NCBI RefSeq assembly: GCF_018143015.1
Contig: NC_054740.1
Location: forward strand, 54,732,796-54,796,795
Source of the DNA: Lytechinus variegatus
Lineage: Eukaryota; Echinodermata; Echinoidea; Temnopleuroida; Toxopneustidae
Length of the DNA stretch: 64,000 nucleotides
Direction: 5' to 3'
This document shows positions 19,330 through 30,318 of the stretch, one piece after another. The notes beneath the pieces are model-generated. The model was not told the DNA's origin. It did not search any database and saw only the letters and a list, made by a program, of their open reading frames with translations. Every line of letters begins with the position of its first letter. The first letter of the stretch is position 1. The translations under genes and the position numbers were made by a program.

Positions 19330-19558
19330 CGTGCGAACTTTAAGCCCGTGTTACGATAGCGGACCACGAGCGGACACATCCGACACAGTGTCAACGAGAT
19401 GCTGAGAATGTAGCTAGCGCGGCGCCCAGTGACAGTGCAATAATTTTCAGTCCATCGTCTGTATATCGCGGCGGTTCTGGCAGATTTATGAGCTCGGGAA
19501 AGCGGGAAAATTGTTCATTGCTACCACAAGCGGGCATGGAAGCAAACAGGACGCCAAA
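19330..19558 (+). promoter_or_regulatory. CpG-rich leader/promoter of a candidate gene
   Basis: This stretch is clearly richer in GC and CpG than its surroundings (CGGACCACGAGCGGACAC, CTAGCGCGGCGCCC). It leads straight into an ATG with a signal-anchor exon and a splice donor. I see no TATA box. It is probably promoter plus 5'UTR. The transcription start cannot be placed. Confidence 0.45.
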
Positions 19559-19669
19559 ATGCCCCGGTATCTCCGTCCCACTACCATGCTAACACATGCT
19601 GTATGGATTTTCGTGCTCTTATCAGCCGTCGTCCTCGCTGTCATCGACAAGTTGCGGGTGGAGATCGAG
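19559..19669 (+). CDS. Candidate first coding exon, signal-anchor membrane protein
   Basis: ATG (context GCCAAAATGC) opens 37 codons: MPRYLRPTTMLTHAVW, a hydrophobic core IFVLLSAVVLAVI, then DKLRVEIE. The donor is GAG|GTATGC in phase 0. If the donor is not used, the frame ends within 12 codons, so splicing is needed. A short basic N-terminus, one hydrophobic span and a charged stem is the layout of Golgi type II enzymes such as glycosyl- and sulfotransferases. A cleaved signal peptide is also possible. I found no downstream exon with a known domain in the remaining 44 kb. No gene name is justified. Confidence 0.5.
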
Positions 19670-19849
19670 GTATGCTTTGTTTTCATTTTGTATAAAATAA
19701 ATTAAATCAAAGAAGGGCTCGGTGTACTCAGTTCCAATGATTTAATTCCATCAATTTTATGGCGTGATCATCAGGATACCCCCCTCTGGATGGGGGGGGG
19801 GGTGTATAAGAAAAATGCATGTTCACAGACATGAATGAGGCAATAGAGG

Positions 19850-20225
19850 TGCCGTGGCCCTGTGGTCTAAGACACAGATGCAGGGCCGTCACCGGCTTTT
19901 TTCTAGGGGGGGTGCTTTTTATGAAAAAACAACACAAAAACAAAAAACAACGTATTAACTCAATTTCATGCAGTTATAAAGCCCGCCGGCCAGAATGGAT
20001 ATAGAAAGTACATACTGGTCAACATGCCTATTGTTCCTCAATGCAGTTTCGGTGTATCCCTACCCCCCCCCCTCCGGGTTTTTTTTTTTTTTTTTTTTAT
20101 TTTTTTTTTTTTTTTGGTTCTGAAGGGGGGTGCGTTCGCACCCTCCGCACCCCCCTTCGACGGCCCTGCAGATGTGCCGCGAGATACATGAAAGTCTGAG
20201 GTTCGATCCCCTGTGAAGGCACATT
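19850..20225 (+). mobile_element. tRNA(Leu)-like SINE head or pseudogene, interrupted by a transposon
   Basis: GTGCCGTGGCCCTGTGGTCT at about 19850 has an A-box-like TGGCCCTGTGGTCTAAGA. After the insertion (19881-20168), the sequence resumes with TGTGCCGCGAGATAC, a B box GGTTCGATCCC and GGCAC, which pairs with the GTGCC start. It is therefore tRNA-shaped but split and imperfect. A related head is at 63599. Confidence 0.6.
19881..20168. mobile_element. Small CAGGGCCGTC-ended transposon inside the tRNA-like repeat
   Basis: Ends are CAGGGCCGTCACCGG and, on the other strand, CAGGGCCGTCGAAGG. CAGATG flanks both sides (19875-19880 and 20169-20174), a possible 6-bp duplication. G-runs follow each end, and the interior has long T-runs (20080-20115). 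No coding capacity. Confidence 0.75.
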
Positions 20226-20611
20226 ATGTCCGTTAACAGGGCATTTGATGAACGGTGCCCATTTATTCTAAATTATATTAAATGGAAAGTCTGTAAGCAT
20301 TCTTCGTTTTTGAATATTAAAAAAAGCTGTGCACTTGTTCAAATTACAAATGAAATAAAAATTGAAATGCGTAGTGAGTGAGCTGATCATGCATGAAAGC
20401 GCATTTTGTTCATATTTGGGTGAAATGAATGATCCGATGCTCAACTTCACAAATAAAATAAAAACATATCAAAAGTAAAAGCTATATGTTTTTGACGATT
20501 TTTGCCGCCCTTTCCCTTCGTCATATGTAGGTCTATGGTCATGTTTGTGGCTTGTATTCATTAAAGTGCTGTATAAAACTGCTGTATAAATATCTATATT
20601 GTCGTTTTGTA

Positions 20612-21005
20612 CACTGCAAAACTCCGGTGTTGATTTAACACCAGCTTAGTATCGATATCAGTCCACACCAGAGAAGCATTGAAACAGCATTAGGTACACT
20701 CTAAAAATGAAGTGCTAATTCAGCTCTTAAAGAGCGTGTATAGTGACTGCACTTCGGAGTGCTGTTTTGTCTAGTTCAAATTTGAACGAGGAAAATCAGC
20801 ACTCCGAAGTGCAGTCACTATACACGCTCTTTAAGAGCTGAATTAGCACTTCATTTTTTAGAGTGTAAGAATCAAACCGATGTTGGTTTAATACTAATTG
20901 ATGTTGCTTTAATCAATGCCAAATACGTGTTGTTTCAACACCTCTCTGGTGTGGACCGATTTAGATACCAGGCTGGTGTTAAATTAACACCGGCGTTTTT
21001 GCAGT
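20612..21005. mobile_element. Palindromic MITE, CACTGCAAAA ends, with a second MITE inside
   Basis: The left arm begins CACTGCAAAACTCCGGTGTT and continues GATTTAACACCAGC. The right arm ends GCTGGTGTTAAATTAACACC then GGCGTTTTTGCAG, its reverse complement. The ~100-bp arms are interrupted by the element at 20697-20865. Related copies: 28317-28553, and a single end near 4338. Confidence 0.8.
20697..20865. mobile_element. 169-bp palindromic MITE with TA target site, nested
   Basis: Arms of about 70 bp, nearly identical in reverse complement, begin CACTCTAAAAATGAAGTGCT. TA lies on both sides (20695-20696 and 20866-20867). It sits inside the CACTGCAAAA element, so it is younger. A relative with CACTCTGAAAAC ends is at 46268-46492. 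Confidence 0.88.
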
Positions 21006-21690
21006 TTTTGGAATGTGGTAGTGTGTAGGTGTGTGAGGATGCGCGAGTAGGTCTATGTGTATGTAATTATAAGAGTACAAAATGTGCTGAATATTGTTAG
21101 GCCAAATGGTTCGGGTAGAAAATGCTTAATTATTGTCGACAAAATGGCAAAACATGCTGGTATTCCAGCCAGAATTAAAAAAGTAAAAAAAAAAAACCAG
21201 AATCTCCCACGATGGTACTAATTATTTATGTTGGTGATATTCAGACTTCAGTGTGATCATATTTTAAGCTTTCGTGATCTCAGTAGCGCCGCTACTTACA
21301 ACTTGGAGGGGTGGAACAGGTTGCGACCACTAAACGGATGTCAGGTGTTTAAACGCCACATTTTATTACAGTGCAGTAGTTATCACACCCAGCACCAGGG
21401 TGACCAGACGTCCCGTATTTTCCGGGATTGTCCCGTATTTTGCTTGTTTGTCCCGGCGTCCCGACAAACCCTTCCCGGGACGCCTATTTGTCCCGTATTT
21501 CAGAATATTGAACAAAATGTACCAAATTTAAAAGTGACGAATTTTCATCAAAATAACCAACAGATGACGAAGCAGAGACAACAATAAAATCGATAAATAA
21601 ATTTTGCAAGTTCTGCGGTGATTTTCTTGCTAACCCAATACATCGCAAACGAATTGGCCTCCTGCCATCATGTGGCAGGCTACTAGCTAG

Positions 21691-21941
21691 CATTGGCGGC
21701 GGAAGCCACAAATTTTTGGAGGGGACAACCCAAAAAATTTTGACAAGCAAAAAAATAAAAATAAATAAAAGGTTTTCAACCCAAAAATTTTAAGGGGGGA
21801 CGTAGGAAAATAAATTGACAAGCAAAAAAAAAAAAAAGTCATCAACAACAGATTTAGGATTTAGGGGGGACCGTCCCCCCTCCTCAAATTTAGGGGGGAC
21901 ACGTCCCCGCTGTCCCCCCCCCCCCCGCTTCCGCCGCCTAT
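21691..21941. mobile_element. 251-bp transposon nested in the 1714-bp element, perfect 8-bp TSD
   Basis: Ends are CATTGGCGGCGGAAGC and, on the other strand, CATAGGCGGCGGAAGC. CTAGCTAG is duplicated at 21683-21690 and 21942-21949. The interior has GGGGGGAC blocks and A-runs. Non-coding. Confidence 0.88.
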
Positions 21942-22329
21942 GCTAGCTAGGCATGTAGGATCGGAGCAGATTCTCTCCACCAAACATGCCAAAATAATAA
22001 AAAAAAAATCGGCGGGAAATTTGTATGACTATATTATTGGTTCTCAGATTACTGATTTGGAGATGTAATCTCGGAGGAACAAGTTATTGAGTTTTCATAA
22101 CTAGATCTAGTTGTTTCAGCTTTCGTTTTGAGTCTTGTTGTGGATGATGCCGCGATGTTTCATCTAATTTTTAAGTAAAAAATTACTTTTTATTATTCAT
22201 TTCTAAAACATTTTTTTTTTAATTTTAAAGATTTATTTGAAAAACATAAAATATTATTACGATTTTTGTTAGATGATTGGATTTTTTTTTGCTTGCCAGT
22301 TTTTGTTCCATCAATCTTTATTTCCTCTT

Positions 22330-23030
22330 TGTCTTTCCTGATCCTTTCTCTCTCTCTCTCTGTTTATTTTTCTTTCTTTCCTACTTTTTCTTACCCGTCT
22401 TCTTTATCAAAATTCCCTTTTTTATATTCTTTCTTTCTTAAAACCTTTTTTCTCCCCCTCCCTTCCTCTCATTTTTCTTTTAATTCTTTCTCTTCTTCCA
22501 TTATGTTTTCATTCCCTCCTCACTTCAATTCTTTCTCCCTTTCTTTCCTCCTTACTTTAATTCTTCATTTTCCCTTTTTTCTAATTCTTTCCCTTATTAT
22601 TCCTCTCCCTAGAGCTCCCTCCCTTAATTTCTTCCTTCCCTCCTCCCTTACTGCTTTCCTTTTTTCTTTGTTGGCTTCTTTCTTTCAAAGAATGAAGGAA
22701 ACATTTTTCTTTCCTCATTCTTTCTTTCTTCCTCCTTTTTCTTGCTTTTTTTCTTTCTCTCCTTTATAGTCTTTCACACAGTGTATTCTTCTTCCATTCC
22801 TTTCTTTTTCTTTCTTTCTGTATTCAATTCAAATAATGACGGAAACATTTTTCTCTCTTTTATTCTTTCTTTCATCCTTTTATTCTAACTTTCTTTTATT
22901 CTTTTTTTATTTTTGCCTTCATTTTCCCCTTAATTTTTTCTTTCTTTCTTCTCAATTCATCTCTTTTCTTTCGTCTTTTCTTCATTCTTTCGTTCACCCT
23001 CCCTTCCAATTCTTTATAATTTTTCACAGG
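22330..23030. repeat. Polypyrimidine tract (TTTC/CTTT-rich)
   Basis: About 700 bp of T and C with units such as TTTCTTTC and CCTCCCTT. The 167-aa frame on the + strand, rich in F, S, L and P, is a low-complexity artefact. Repeated blocks (GAATGAAGGAAACATTTTTC near 22690, AATGACGGAAACATTTTTC near 22834) show internal duplication. Confidence 0.85.
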
Positions 23031-23110
23031 TGTAACACTGTGTAGCCTTCTTTGTTGATCTTTTTTGTCGATTGTCCCGTATTTCATTTTGTGAAATCTG
23101 GTCACCCTGC

Positions 23111-25262
23111 CCAGCACATATGTCAGCAGAAGATATGAACATTATCATTGTTTGCCTTAGCATAGTTTACGAGATAAATGCGCTTGGTATTTTTTATCAT
23201 CATTAATATTGTTACATATAAAAGTATAATTATAATTATCATTGCTAATATTATCATAATTATTATTACTATTATTATCATCATGAATCACTAAGCATAT
23301 CCAAACTGAAATTTAGTTTCATCTGTATTGTGTGTGGTTATTCAAGCCAAAACTAATATACTCATTTCAGTAATAGAGGCGGAGAAAGATCGCGACGGGC
23401 TGCATCTGGGCTTGGGGCTTTAAAAATGCATATTTCTCGAAAAAAAATGTGCGGAAAAGATGGATTTAAGGCGAGTCAAGAATGCTTACTACATGCACAG
23501 CTAGCACCAAAAGATCTCGAATGACTATCTGTTACCCGGGCTGTTACCATGGTAGCCAACTTGTCCTCGTAATTACGCTGAGCACAGTGAGGAAGAGCCA
23601 CAAGTAAATAGCCAAACATATACTTTGAACTTAAATGTTTTTTTTAGGGGGGGGGGTGTTTTGTTAGTATCAGTGTGCTTGCACACAATATAGACTGATT
23701 GACTATTATTCGACTTTAAAAACATTCATAACTAAATCCGTCCGTTCGGCTACTATAGTAGTGGTCTGAAACAAAGTTGAAAGTTGAGGTATGTCGTATT
23801 AGCCTTTGTGAGTCCATGAATGCCAATCCAAGGGGAAGGGGGGGGGGCGGGGTGCTCTCGAAATTTAGATTACTATACAACAGCGTGGGAGAGAGGCCAG
23901 TCTCATCAACCACCCTAAAGTGACAAGAAATGTCATTATTATTGCTATTTCATAATACATCATGACCTTACTCGAGACAACGCCATGCAATTGGCTTGGT
24001 TTGGTGTAGTTTTATTTACCGTATAAAAATAACAACAAAACATATTGTTGATAATTACAAATAAATATATAAGCACTTAAAAATATTCGGATGGATTACT
24101 CTTTTCAGAGCAACTGATACAATGGTTCTGTTCTTTCTAGAGGTACAGTAATTATTGATGGCATGAATTGTGTTTCACAAACTGAGTTTAAATACCGTGA
24201 AAAGGTTGTGACAATATTATCTCGATCATCTCTCAATTCTATTTTATATTAGCATAATGCTCATGAATTTTAAGGGGCATTCCAGAAGAACTATAGTCAG
24301 AATGGGAAGCTATTAGACGATTCCGATTCATCACGTCAATCGTGAGTCATCGGTCGCCCTTCATTGCGCCTCGGAATACGCGCGGTGTTTAGTTTCAAGG
24401 CCCCCGGCGAATTATGAAATTAAGAGATAAATTACGAATCTTTTTTTTTATCTACGTCCCTTTTCCTTGATGTTTTCCTCTTAGCCCTCGTTTCTTTTTC
24501 CTCGTGTCTCCTTCCCTTCCTCCCCATCTCACGCCCTCGCGTTGATGCCCCCTCTCTCGCCCTCTTTATCTCTCCCCTCCCCCTCTCTCCTCCTCTTGAG
24601 TTTATCCATCAATCATTCCCCTCGTTATTCATCCTATGCCACTCATGACGACCTAATAGATCAATGAAGGCTAGATCGCTTTTATTCATGGATCCTGTCC
24701 GTATTACCCCCCCCCCCCTCACACACGACCACCACTACTACCATGATCATCTCAACTTTAATCGCATACTCATCCTCCGCATCCACCAATCAACCATTAT
24801 CATTCTTTGCCTTATTCTCATGTGTCACACCCCCATTCTCTCTCTCTAGCTCTGTCTTAACCGCCACCTTCCTGCACGGACCATGCATGCTGTCCCCCAT
24901 TCTGATTAGATAGAAAGATGCGATTACTAGTGTGAGGGAGTGTGAGTTACCCCATTTAAAAAAATGCAAAAGACCTCCCATTTTAATCTTCCGAATCTTC
25001 TTTGCCCTGGTTCTTTCCACGATACCCCCTTACTTTCTTCGCATACAGCCTGATACAGACCTGCAGCAGTGACTCACGATTGTTCATTCTCTTTAGCATG
25101 ATTTATGTATTGCAGAAGCAACATGTTCATCACGATGCTTTCCTTTCTGTTCCTTGTGTTCACTTCTCCATCTTTCATCTCGATCTGCTTTTCCTTATTC
25201 ATAACCTCATTAATATTCATGAGCAAGCATAATGGGGTGCTTAGGGGGGTACTCCCCTAAAG
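23111..25262. other. Gene-free stretch with simple repeats
   Basis: Holds an (ATT/ATC) microsatellite (23205-23285), a near X-box GTTACCATGGTAGC (23543-23556), G-runs near 23645 and 23838, and C/T-rich sequence at 24440-24620 and 24700-24850. The block at 24300-24420 is GC-richer and non-repetitive (ATACGCGCGGTG). I cannot assign a gene. Confidence 0.5.
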
Positions 25263-25600
25263 CATGGCCCTGGGAAGTGGGGATGCTAGGGGTGCTGAAG
25301 CCCCCCCCCACCGAGATTTACCTAGGGGGTGCTGCGTGTGTTCACCATAGGCAGCACCCCCATGAAAATCAGGTAGGTATGCCAAATGGCCGAAATGTAA
25401 CCAAATGACCTACATTTTTTTTTTATAAAAACCCTTTTTTACCGGAACAAATTCACCTTTTTGTAGCGAAACCCTCTTTTGGGGCTTGTCAAATTTTTCC
25501 TGGAACAAAATCATTCTTTTGTAACGAAAACTTTTTTTTTGGGGGGGCCTCACAAATTCAAAACAGCACCCCCTGTAAAAAAATCTTTCCGAGGGCCCTG
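25263..25600. mobile_element. CATGGCCCTGGG-ended hAT-like element, degenerate 8-bp TSD
   Basis: Ends are CATGGCCCTGGGAAG and, on the other strand, CAGGGCCCTCGGAAAG. Flanks CCCTAAAG (25255-25262) and TCCCAAAG (25601-25608) agree at 6 of 8 positions. It contains GGGGGTGCTGCGTGTGTT and CAGCACCCCCTG, shared with 6226-6530. Non-coding. Confidence 0.65.
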
Positions 25601-25789
25601 TCCCAAAGAACAAAAAAAAAATTAAGACTATGATGTGCGATACCTTTTAATTTCAAATCTGTCACAAATTTAAATTTCCACTTTTGTGCTTGGGACTTTC
25701 CAGAAATTTTCCCCGATTCGCTTTTTTCTGCCCCCTCAAAATTTGACTGGTAGGTCATGGCATATTCACAATCGCAAGCGATTCTTTTC

Positions 25790-26255
25790 TCACTCAAGAA
25801 TCATCAGTCCCCTTTCGTCCTCCTTCGCCCCCTCCCCCTCCTCACTTTCTCCCTTTTGCCTATTCTTTTCTTTTTCTTCAACTACTTCATCATCATCGTC
25901 TACTATATTAGTACACACTGGTTAACATCTGTCTCACTACCCCTGCATGTCTCTTTTTCGTCCTCTCTCCCTCCCCTCTCTTCGTCCCCTATTCCACATT
26001 TTCCCAATTATTTCCTCCCCTTCCCTTCTCTCCGTACCTTTCTTTGCTACACTTCCAAACTTGCATCCGCTTTACCCTCCCTCCCCTGTTTCTTTCCTCC
26101 CATTTCCCTAATCCTTCCTCCGTATTTCCGTCTTTCCCTCCCAACCCCCCCCGCATACCCCCCATTTTCCTAATCCCTCCTCCTTCCTTCTTCCCTTCTT
26201 TCTCACCCCTTTTACCTTCTTCCCCCTTTCCCAGTAGTCCTACTCCCGCCTCCAT
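25790..26255. repeat. Polypyrimidine tract (CCCTTTC-rich)
   Basis: C/T-rich low-complexity DNA. The 138-aa + frame and 88-aa - frame across it are composition artefacts rich in S, P, F, L and in G, E, K respectively. Confidence 0.85.
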
Positions 26256-26928
26256 CCCAAGTAAACTCGACCCTCCCCTTCAATAATCAGGACAACCTTC
26301 GGAAAACTGAAGACACAAATCTTGATTGCTCTTGGTCTCGGTGGAAATCAATGGGTACGGCCAAAGCTCGCATTGATGACAATTACTCCATCCATTTGTT
26401 GTAGGTCGGCTCTGGTGATTCGTGTTTCTCTTCCTCCAAAGGCTCCATTCTAAGCTTGAGATCGGATGAACTTATCACAAGAAGAAAAACGCACTTACCA
26501 GCAATCATCATGTCAAACCTTTAGGTTGGGATGTTTAGAGGATGTTGAAATGGTGGGAACAATTACCAACATGCACATTTTTCCTTGATCGATAAGGTTT
26601 GAAAGTTCTTCTTAACGCAGTAGAAAAAAAAATAATGACAAAAGATTATGTAATTTATTGTCACGCTTGTACCTTTACAGCTGATGCACCTAGCGTCGAG
26701 ATAAGTAAGATTTTTAAGCCTTTCTATTGACTCTTTAACATGTTAACATCAGAGATAGGTTGCCATCCATACACGTAAAGCACATTATTGGTACATTCGA
26801 GATGGTGATTTTTTTATAGGGGGATATTTATATATAATGCCTATTTGTAAGAAAAAATCAGTAAGGAGTGATAGGCGAAGAGACCACAGCATTCGGTCTA
26901 AAAGTCTCATGTTAATCAGGTGATTTTA
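26256..26928. other. Gene-free stretch
   Basis: Mostly unique sequence. No open frame longer than expected by chance, and no repeat boundary seen. Confidence 0.5.
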
Positions 26929-27215
26929 GAGGTGTTTTGGCTCAGTGGATGAGTTTTCGGACTTCGAACCACAAGGTCTGGGGTTCGAATTCCACAACGA
27001 CACTAAAGTCCTTTGACAAGGAGTTTATCTATACTAATTCGCAACTCTCCACCTAGTTGTAGTGAGTAAAGGGATAACCGGTGGAAAGAATTCCTTGAAT
27101 GCTCGAGCTCCTTATCGGGGTAGCCGTGTTAAGGCTTCTGGGATAATATTATAACGTGCTTAGAAAATATTGCATTAAGCGCTATGTACATATTGCATTG
27201 TGTCATTTTATTGTA
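26929..27215 (+). mobile_element. tRNA-derived SINE, full-length relative of the split copy
   Basis: A box TTGGCTCAGTGGATGAG and B box GGGTTCGAATTCC are followed by GGAGTTTATCTATACTAATT, CCACCTAG.TGTAGTGAGT, AATTCCTTGAATGCTCGAGC, TAGCCGTGTTA and a tail with GCATTAAGCGCTATGTACAT. Length is about 287 bp. The same order defines the interrupted SINE at 17845-19196. Confidence 0.8.
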
Positions 27216-27837
27216 CGAAGTTAAATTCCCGATGGCAGATTGACGTAAATCAACCTTTCTCTTATTTATGGCACAGGGGAAGGGGGGGGGGGGGTGGAGT
27301 GGACTCCCCGCACCTCTTTTGGTATCACGTGATCATAATAGACTGTGTCACCTGTTACAGACGGTACTGGAGGTGACGAACAAGGATGTGTAATTCAATT
27401 ATAAATTTCTCATCTTGGTCAAGGCTCGTTCGGCCATGATGTGTTCGGTCAATAAATCGTTCGGTCTCATGGTCAATTAGGTGAGGACCCGATCGACCAG
27501 ATCACAGTTTTGTTGGTTGATTTCTAAGGCTGTGTCCACACAGCCGTTTTTGCCCATTTCATACTGTTTCAGCAATTCTGATGCCGTCAGCATTGTTATG
27601 TGTGTTAATGGCTAGTTTTTGCTAAGCGACGCAAATGAATCCTACAACGCCGCAGGGAGATTCCATGCTAGAAAAAATAAGCCATTTTCACAACTTTTTT
27701 CAACCTGCTTTCCAAACGAACGAAGAACTTCAATTTGCTTTGTGGTAATATTAAAGTACTACTGGGTAGACATGGCAAAAACTGACAACCAACAAAAATA
27801 TATTGTCCATAAGTGAATTAGAGCATAAAAATAATGT

Positions 27838-27890
27838 CGCGTGTCGTACGGGACATTTCTGCGCCCCGTACGACACACAACATTTTCACC
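27838..27890. repeat. Hairpin GTGTCGTACGGG ... CCCGTACGACAC
   Basis: A perfect 12-13-bp stem around an ~11-bp loop (ACATTTCTGCG). A partial copy of GGGACATTT occurs inverted near 28033 (AAATGTCCCG). It may be a transposon end. Confidence 0.6.
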
Positions 27891-28076
27891 TATAATTTAC
27901 ACATAATCAATTTTTTTTGTGTTGGTTATTAGTGTTTTCACATGACTACCCACTATAGCTTTATCATTGACAAAAAAAAGAGAATATTTTATTGCTCAAG
28001 CATTCGGCTAGGAAACTAGAAATTGTTGTCAAAATGTCCCGTAATACACGTGTGGAATCGCCCAGAAACTGTCTTG

Positions 28077-28231
28077 GAAAGGCATCTTTGTCGATTGGGT
28101 GGTGAATCGGAACAACAGTTTCATCCGACGTTAAAGAGCTGACGAAAAATCGCAAATATGTCGTTATTCCGGGGTCACGGACAAGACTGGTGTTTCGATT
28201 CACCCGCCCATCGACAAAGACTTCATTTTCA
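28077..28231. repeat. Inverted repeat, ~54-bp arms
   Basis: CATCTTTGTCGATTGGGTGG and GTGAATCGGAACA in the left arm (28077-28129) are mirrored in reverse complement by the right arm (28178-28231: TGTTTCGATTCACCCGCCCA, TCGACAAAGACTTC). The open frames on both strands here follow the palindrome and resemble no known protein. Confidence 0.7.
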
Positions 28232-28316
28232 CGAAGGGGATTTGACAATAGATTCTGTACGTCCCAGAAAGCTTCTGTGTAGCTGTTGCGAAAAATCTAA
28301 TCACGAGTGTACCTGC

Positions 28317-28553
28317 ACTGTAAAAACTGCGATGTTAAAACTGACACCAATTGGTGTTAGTAGAAGACCACACCTGAGATTTTAAAATTACACCCTAGAG
28401 ATTAAACATAACACCAAAGAGTGTAAATGTAACAACAAAAGGTGTTGTAATAAACCTATAGGTGTAAAACTAACACCACCGATTTAACACCGGTGTAAAC
28501 TAACTGGTGTGGTCCTCTATGTACACCGGTTAACACCACAGTTTTTGCTGTGT
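28317..28553. mobile_element. Palindromic MITE, CACTGTAAAAACTG ends
   Basis: Left CACTGTAAAAACTGCGATGT, right (other strand) CACAGCAAAAACTGTGGTGT. Internal GGTGTTA/TAACACC units recur at least six times, as in the element at 20612-21005. No clear target duplication. Confidence 0.65.
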
Positions 28554-30045
28554 GCAAGTGCACGGCGTGGGGGGGGGAGGCAAGGGCGGAGGCCAACCTG
28601 ACAGAATATTGATGACCCTCCTTTTCTTTCTTTTTTAAAAAAAAAACATCTACCTCTGCTATAATTCTCCTTATAATCTTGTTACACCCCGGGTCAGAAC
28701 AAAGTAATAGTATAAGTAGTGGAGAAAGAAGAGTAGTTCTAAGAAGAACGATAAGAAAAGTTTAATCCTTAACAATCCAAATTTAAATCCCTTGAAATTT
28801 GAAATAGGCCCTAAATCTCTTAGATTTAAACTGAATCAAGAATTTCATCGCTAAAAACAATATCAGATAATGAAAAAATCTAATCATCAATGAAAGTATA
28901 CAGCATAGTTTTTGGCCATTTACGAACCTTCTTTGAGTTATTCGGGATTTTTTTTGAAAAATCCGTATGCTTCTTACTTTTGTATGATAATATTTTTAAA
29001 ATTTCTAAGTGGAAAAAAGACTCATCATTAACAAGGCGAATGCGGGCAGTCATGACATCCTTCGTAGGCCAAGCAGGCATGTAACCTGATGATTATGGAA
29101 TACGATATTAATATCGGATTTCGCCCATTCTTTTTCTCCCCCCTAATGGAGAGATTTAATTTGCGAGTTTGATTCGATATAAAGGAGGCATTTCGTGGTT
29201 CAACAACCCGTTCGGTATTCTTATTAGATCATCTTAATTAGAGAATCTGGCCCGGATTTAAGGCATGAGCGAGTTGGGTTGAGTCAAAGCCCATGCCGCC
29301 AATTTCCTCCAGCCCATATACGTGTCAGTTCTCTTCGTCTTTCTATACACCAGTATGTTGCCATCGGCGTGTCATACCCCGTCCGGAGGGAACAAAGAAT
29401 ATTTTGTATCAAATTTCAAGCCATGCTTTTCAAAATCAATATATATGTGGCGGGTATATGGCTGCATGATGCATTTTCCTTGATTTTTCTTTACTGCATA
29501 TGCGTCGTCAACAGTGTGAAATAGGCGTGGCTTTATTTTTCGTTTCTTTAAATAAAATGCATGCAGTGTTTAAAGGCAATTAATTTGAATTAGGATTGGT
29601 GAGCTACCCTATAGTGCAAAGTTCTATTATACGTTAGAATTCGTATTAATTCCAAATTAAATCTTTGTTTTGACCTATACATCGAATGATAACATTTTTT
29701 GTTTCTCCTCATAATCAAGGATTCTATTCGCAATGATGGAAATAAGAAACATGAATGCCTCGAATTGACCTCATTAAGAAAAAATAATGTGTATGGGCCC
29801 TTTTCAGCAAATGGCATGACCCTGGCCTCTCTTTTTATATTCTATTCGTTCTTCTTCCTTTTGTATCGACAATTTTTCTTCCCCACTATATTCGAAAATT
29901 TAGATGGGTGATCGCGCCCCTGCACCCTTTACCATGTTTAGCACCCCTTTACTAAACCATTAAAACTATTAAAATCTTACTACTGTCCCCTGCGTTCATC
30001 AATATTTTTTTATTCTTATTATTTAAAGAAAAATAAGTATGTGCT
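28554..30045. other. Gene-free stretch
   Basis: AT-rich, mostly unique DNA with a G-run at 28570. The open frames at 28880-29084 overlap on both strands and lack domains. A mixed-composition block at 29200-29280 contains TTAATTAGAG-type homeodomain-like sites, but I cannot support a regulatory call. Confidence 0.5.
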
Positions 30046-30318
30046 CAGGGCACCGTCTTACAAAGAGTTACGTTTGATCCGATCAATCGCAACTATGGAC
30101 AGCCAGCAACGTCAACATATATTTTGCATGTTTGTTCAAAATATTTTCTAGCTAGGAGGTTTATGCATGCATTCATTGTTTTCTTGAAAATTCACTGTTT
30201 CTCTGTGGTTACATAAGACATAGTGCAAATTTCTTGTAGAAAAATTATGACACTGATGGATTTCCATAGAGTTACGATTGATTGGATCATTCGTAACTCT
30301 TTGTAAGACGGGGCCCAG
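30046..30318. mobile_element. Palindromic MITE, CCGTCTTACAAAGAGTTACG ends
   Basis: Left arm CACCGTCTTACAAAGAGTTA then CG...TGATCCGATCAATCG; right arm TGATTGGATCATTCGTAACT then CTTTGTAAGACGGGGCCC. Arms of about 50 bp enclose a ~170-bp centre. I cannot find a matching target duplication. Confidence 0.75.

Larger units (their letters stand above)
21396..23109. mobile_element. hAT-like transposon of 1714 bp with perfect 8-bp TSD
   Basis: Ends are CAGGGTGACCAGACGTCCCG and, on the other strand, CAGGGTGACCAGA followed by T-rich sequence. CCCAGCAC is duplicated exactly (21388-21395 and 23110-23117). Repeated TGTCCCGTATTT motifs sit near both ends and could be subterminal binding sites. Part of the interior (21600-21690) reads KFCKFCGDFLANP, a Cys-containing stretch that might be a zinc-finger scrap. 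Most of the interior is polypyrimidine. A smaller transposon is inserted at 21691-21941. Confidence 0.88.

Noticed and set aside
22266..23045. 167-aa and 69-aa frames on the + strand
   Set aside because: Low-complexity F/S/L/P translation of a polypyrimidine tract inside a transposon.
25757..26286. 138-aa + frame and 88-aa - frame
   Set aside because: Translation of a pyrimidine-rich tract. Repetitive composition and no domain.
27964..28385. Paired open frames on both strands as a hidden gene
   Set aside because: They track an inverted repeat, which makes frames on both strands similar. No known domain.
30046..30318. Target-site duplication for this palindromic MITE
   Set aside because: No 2-10-bp match between the two flanks could be found at any reasonable border, so only the inverted arms are reported.
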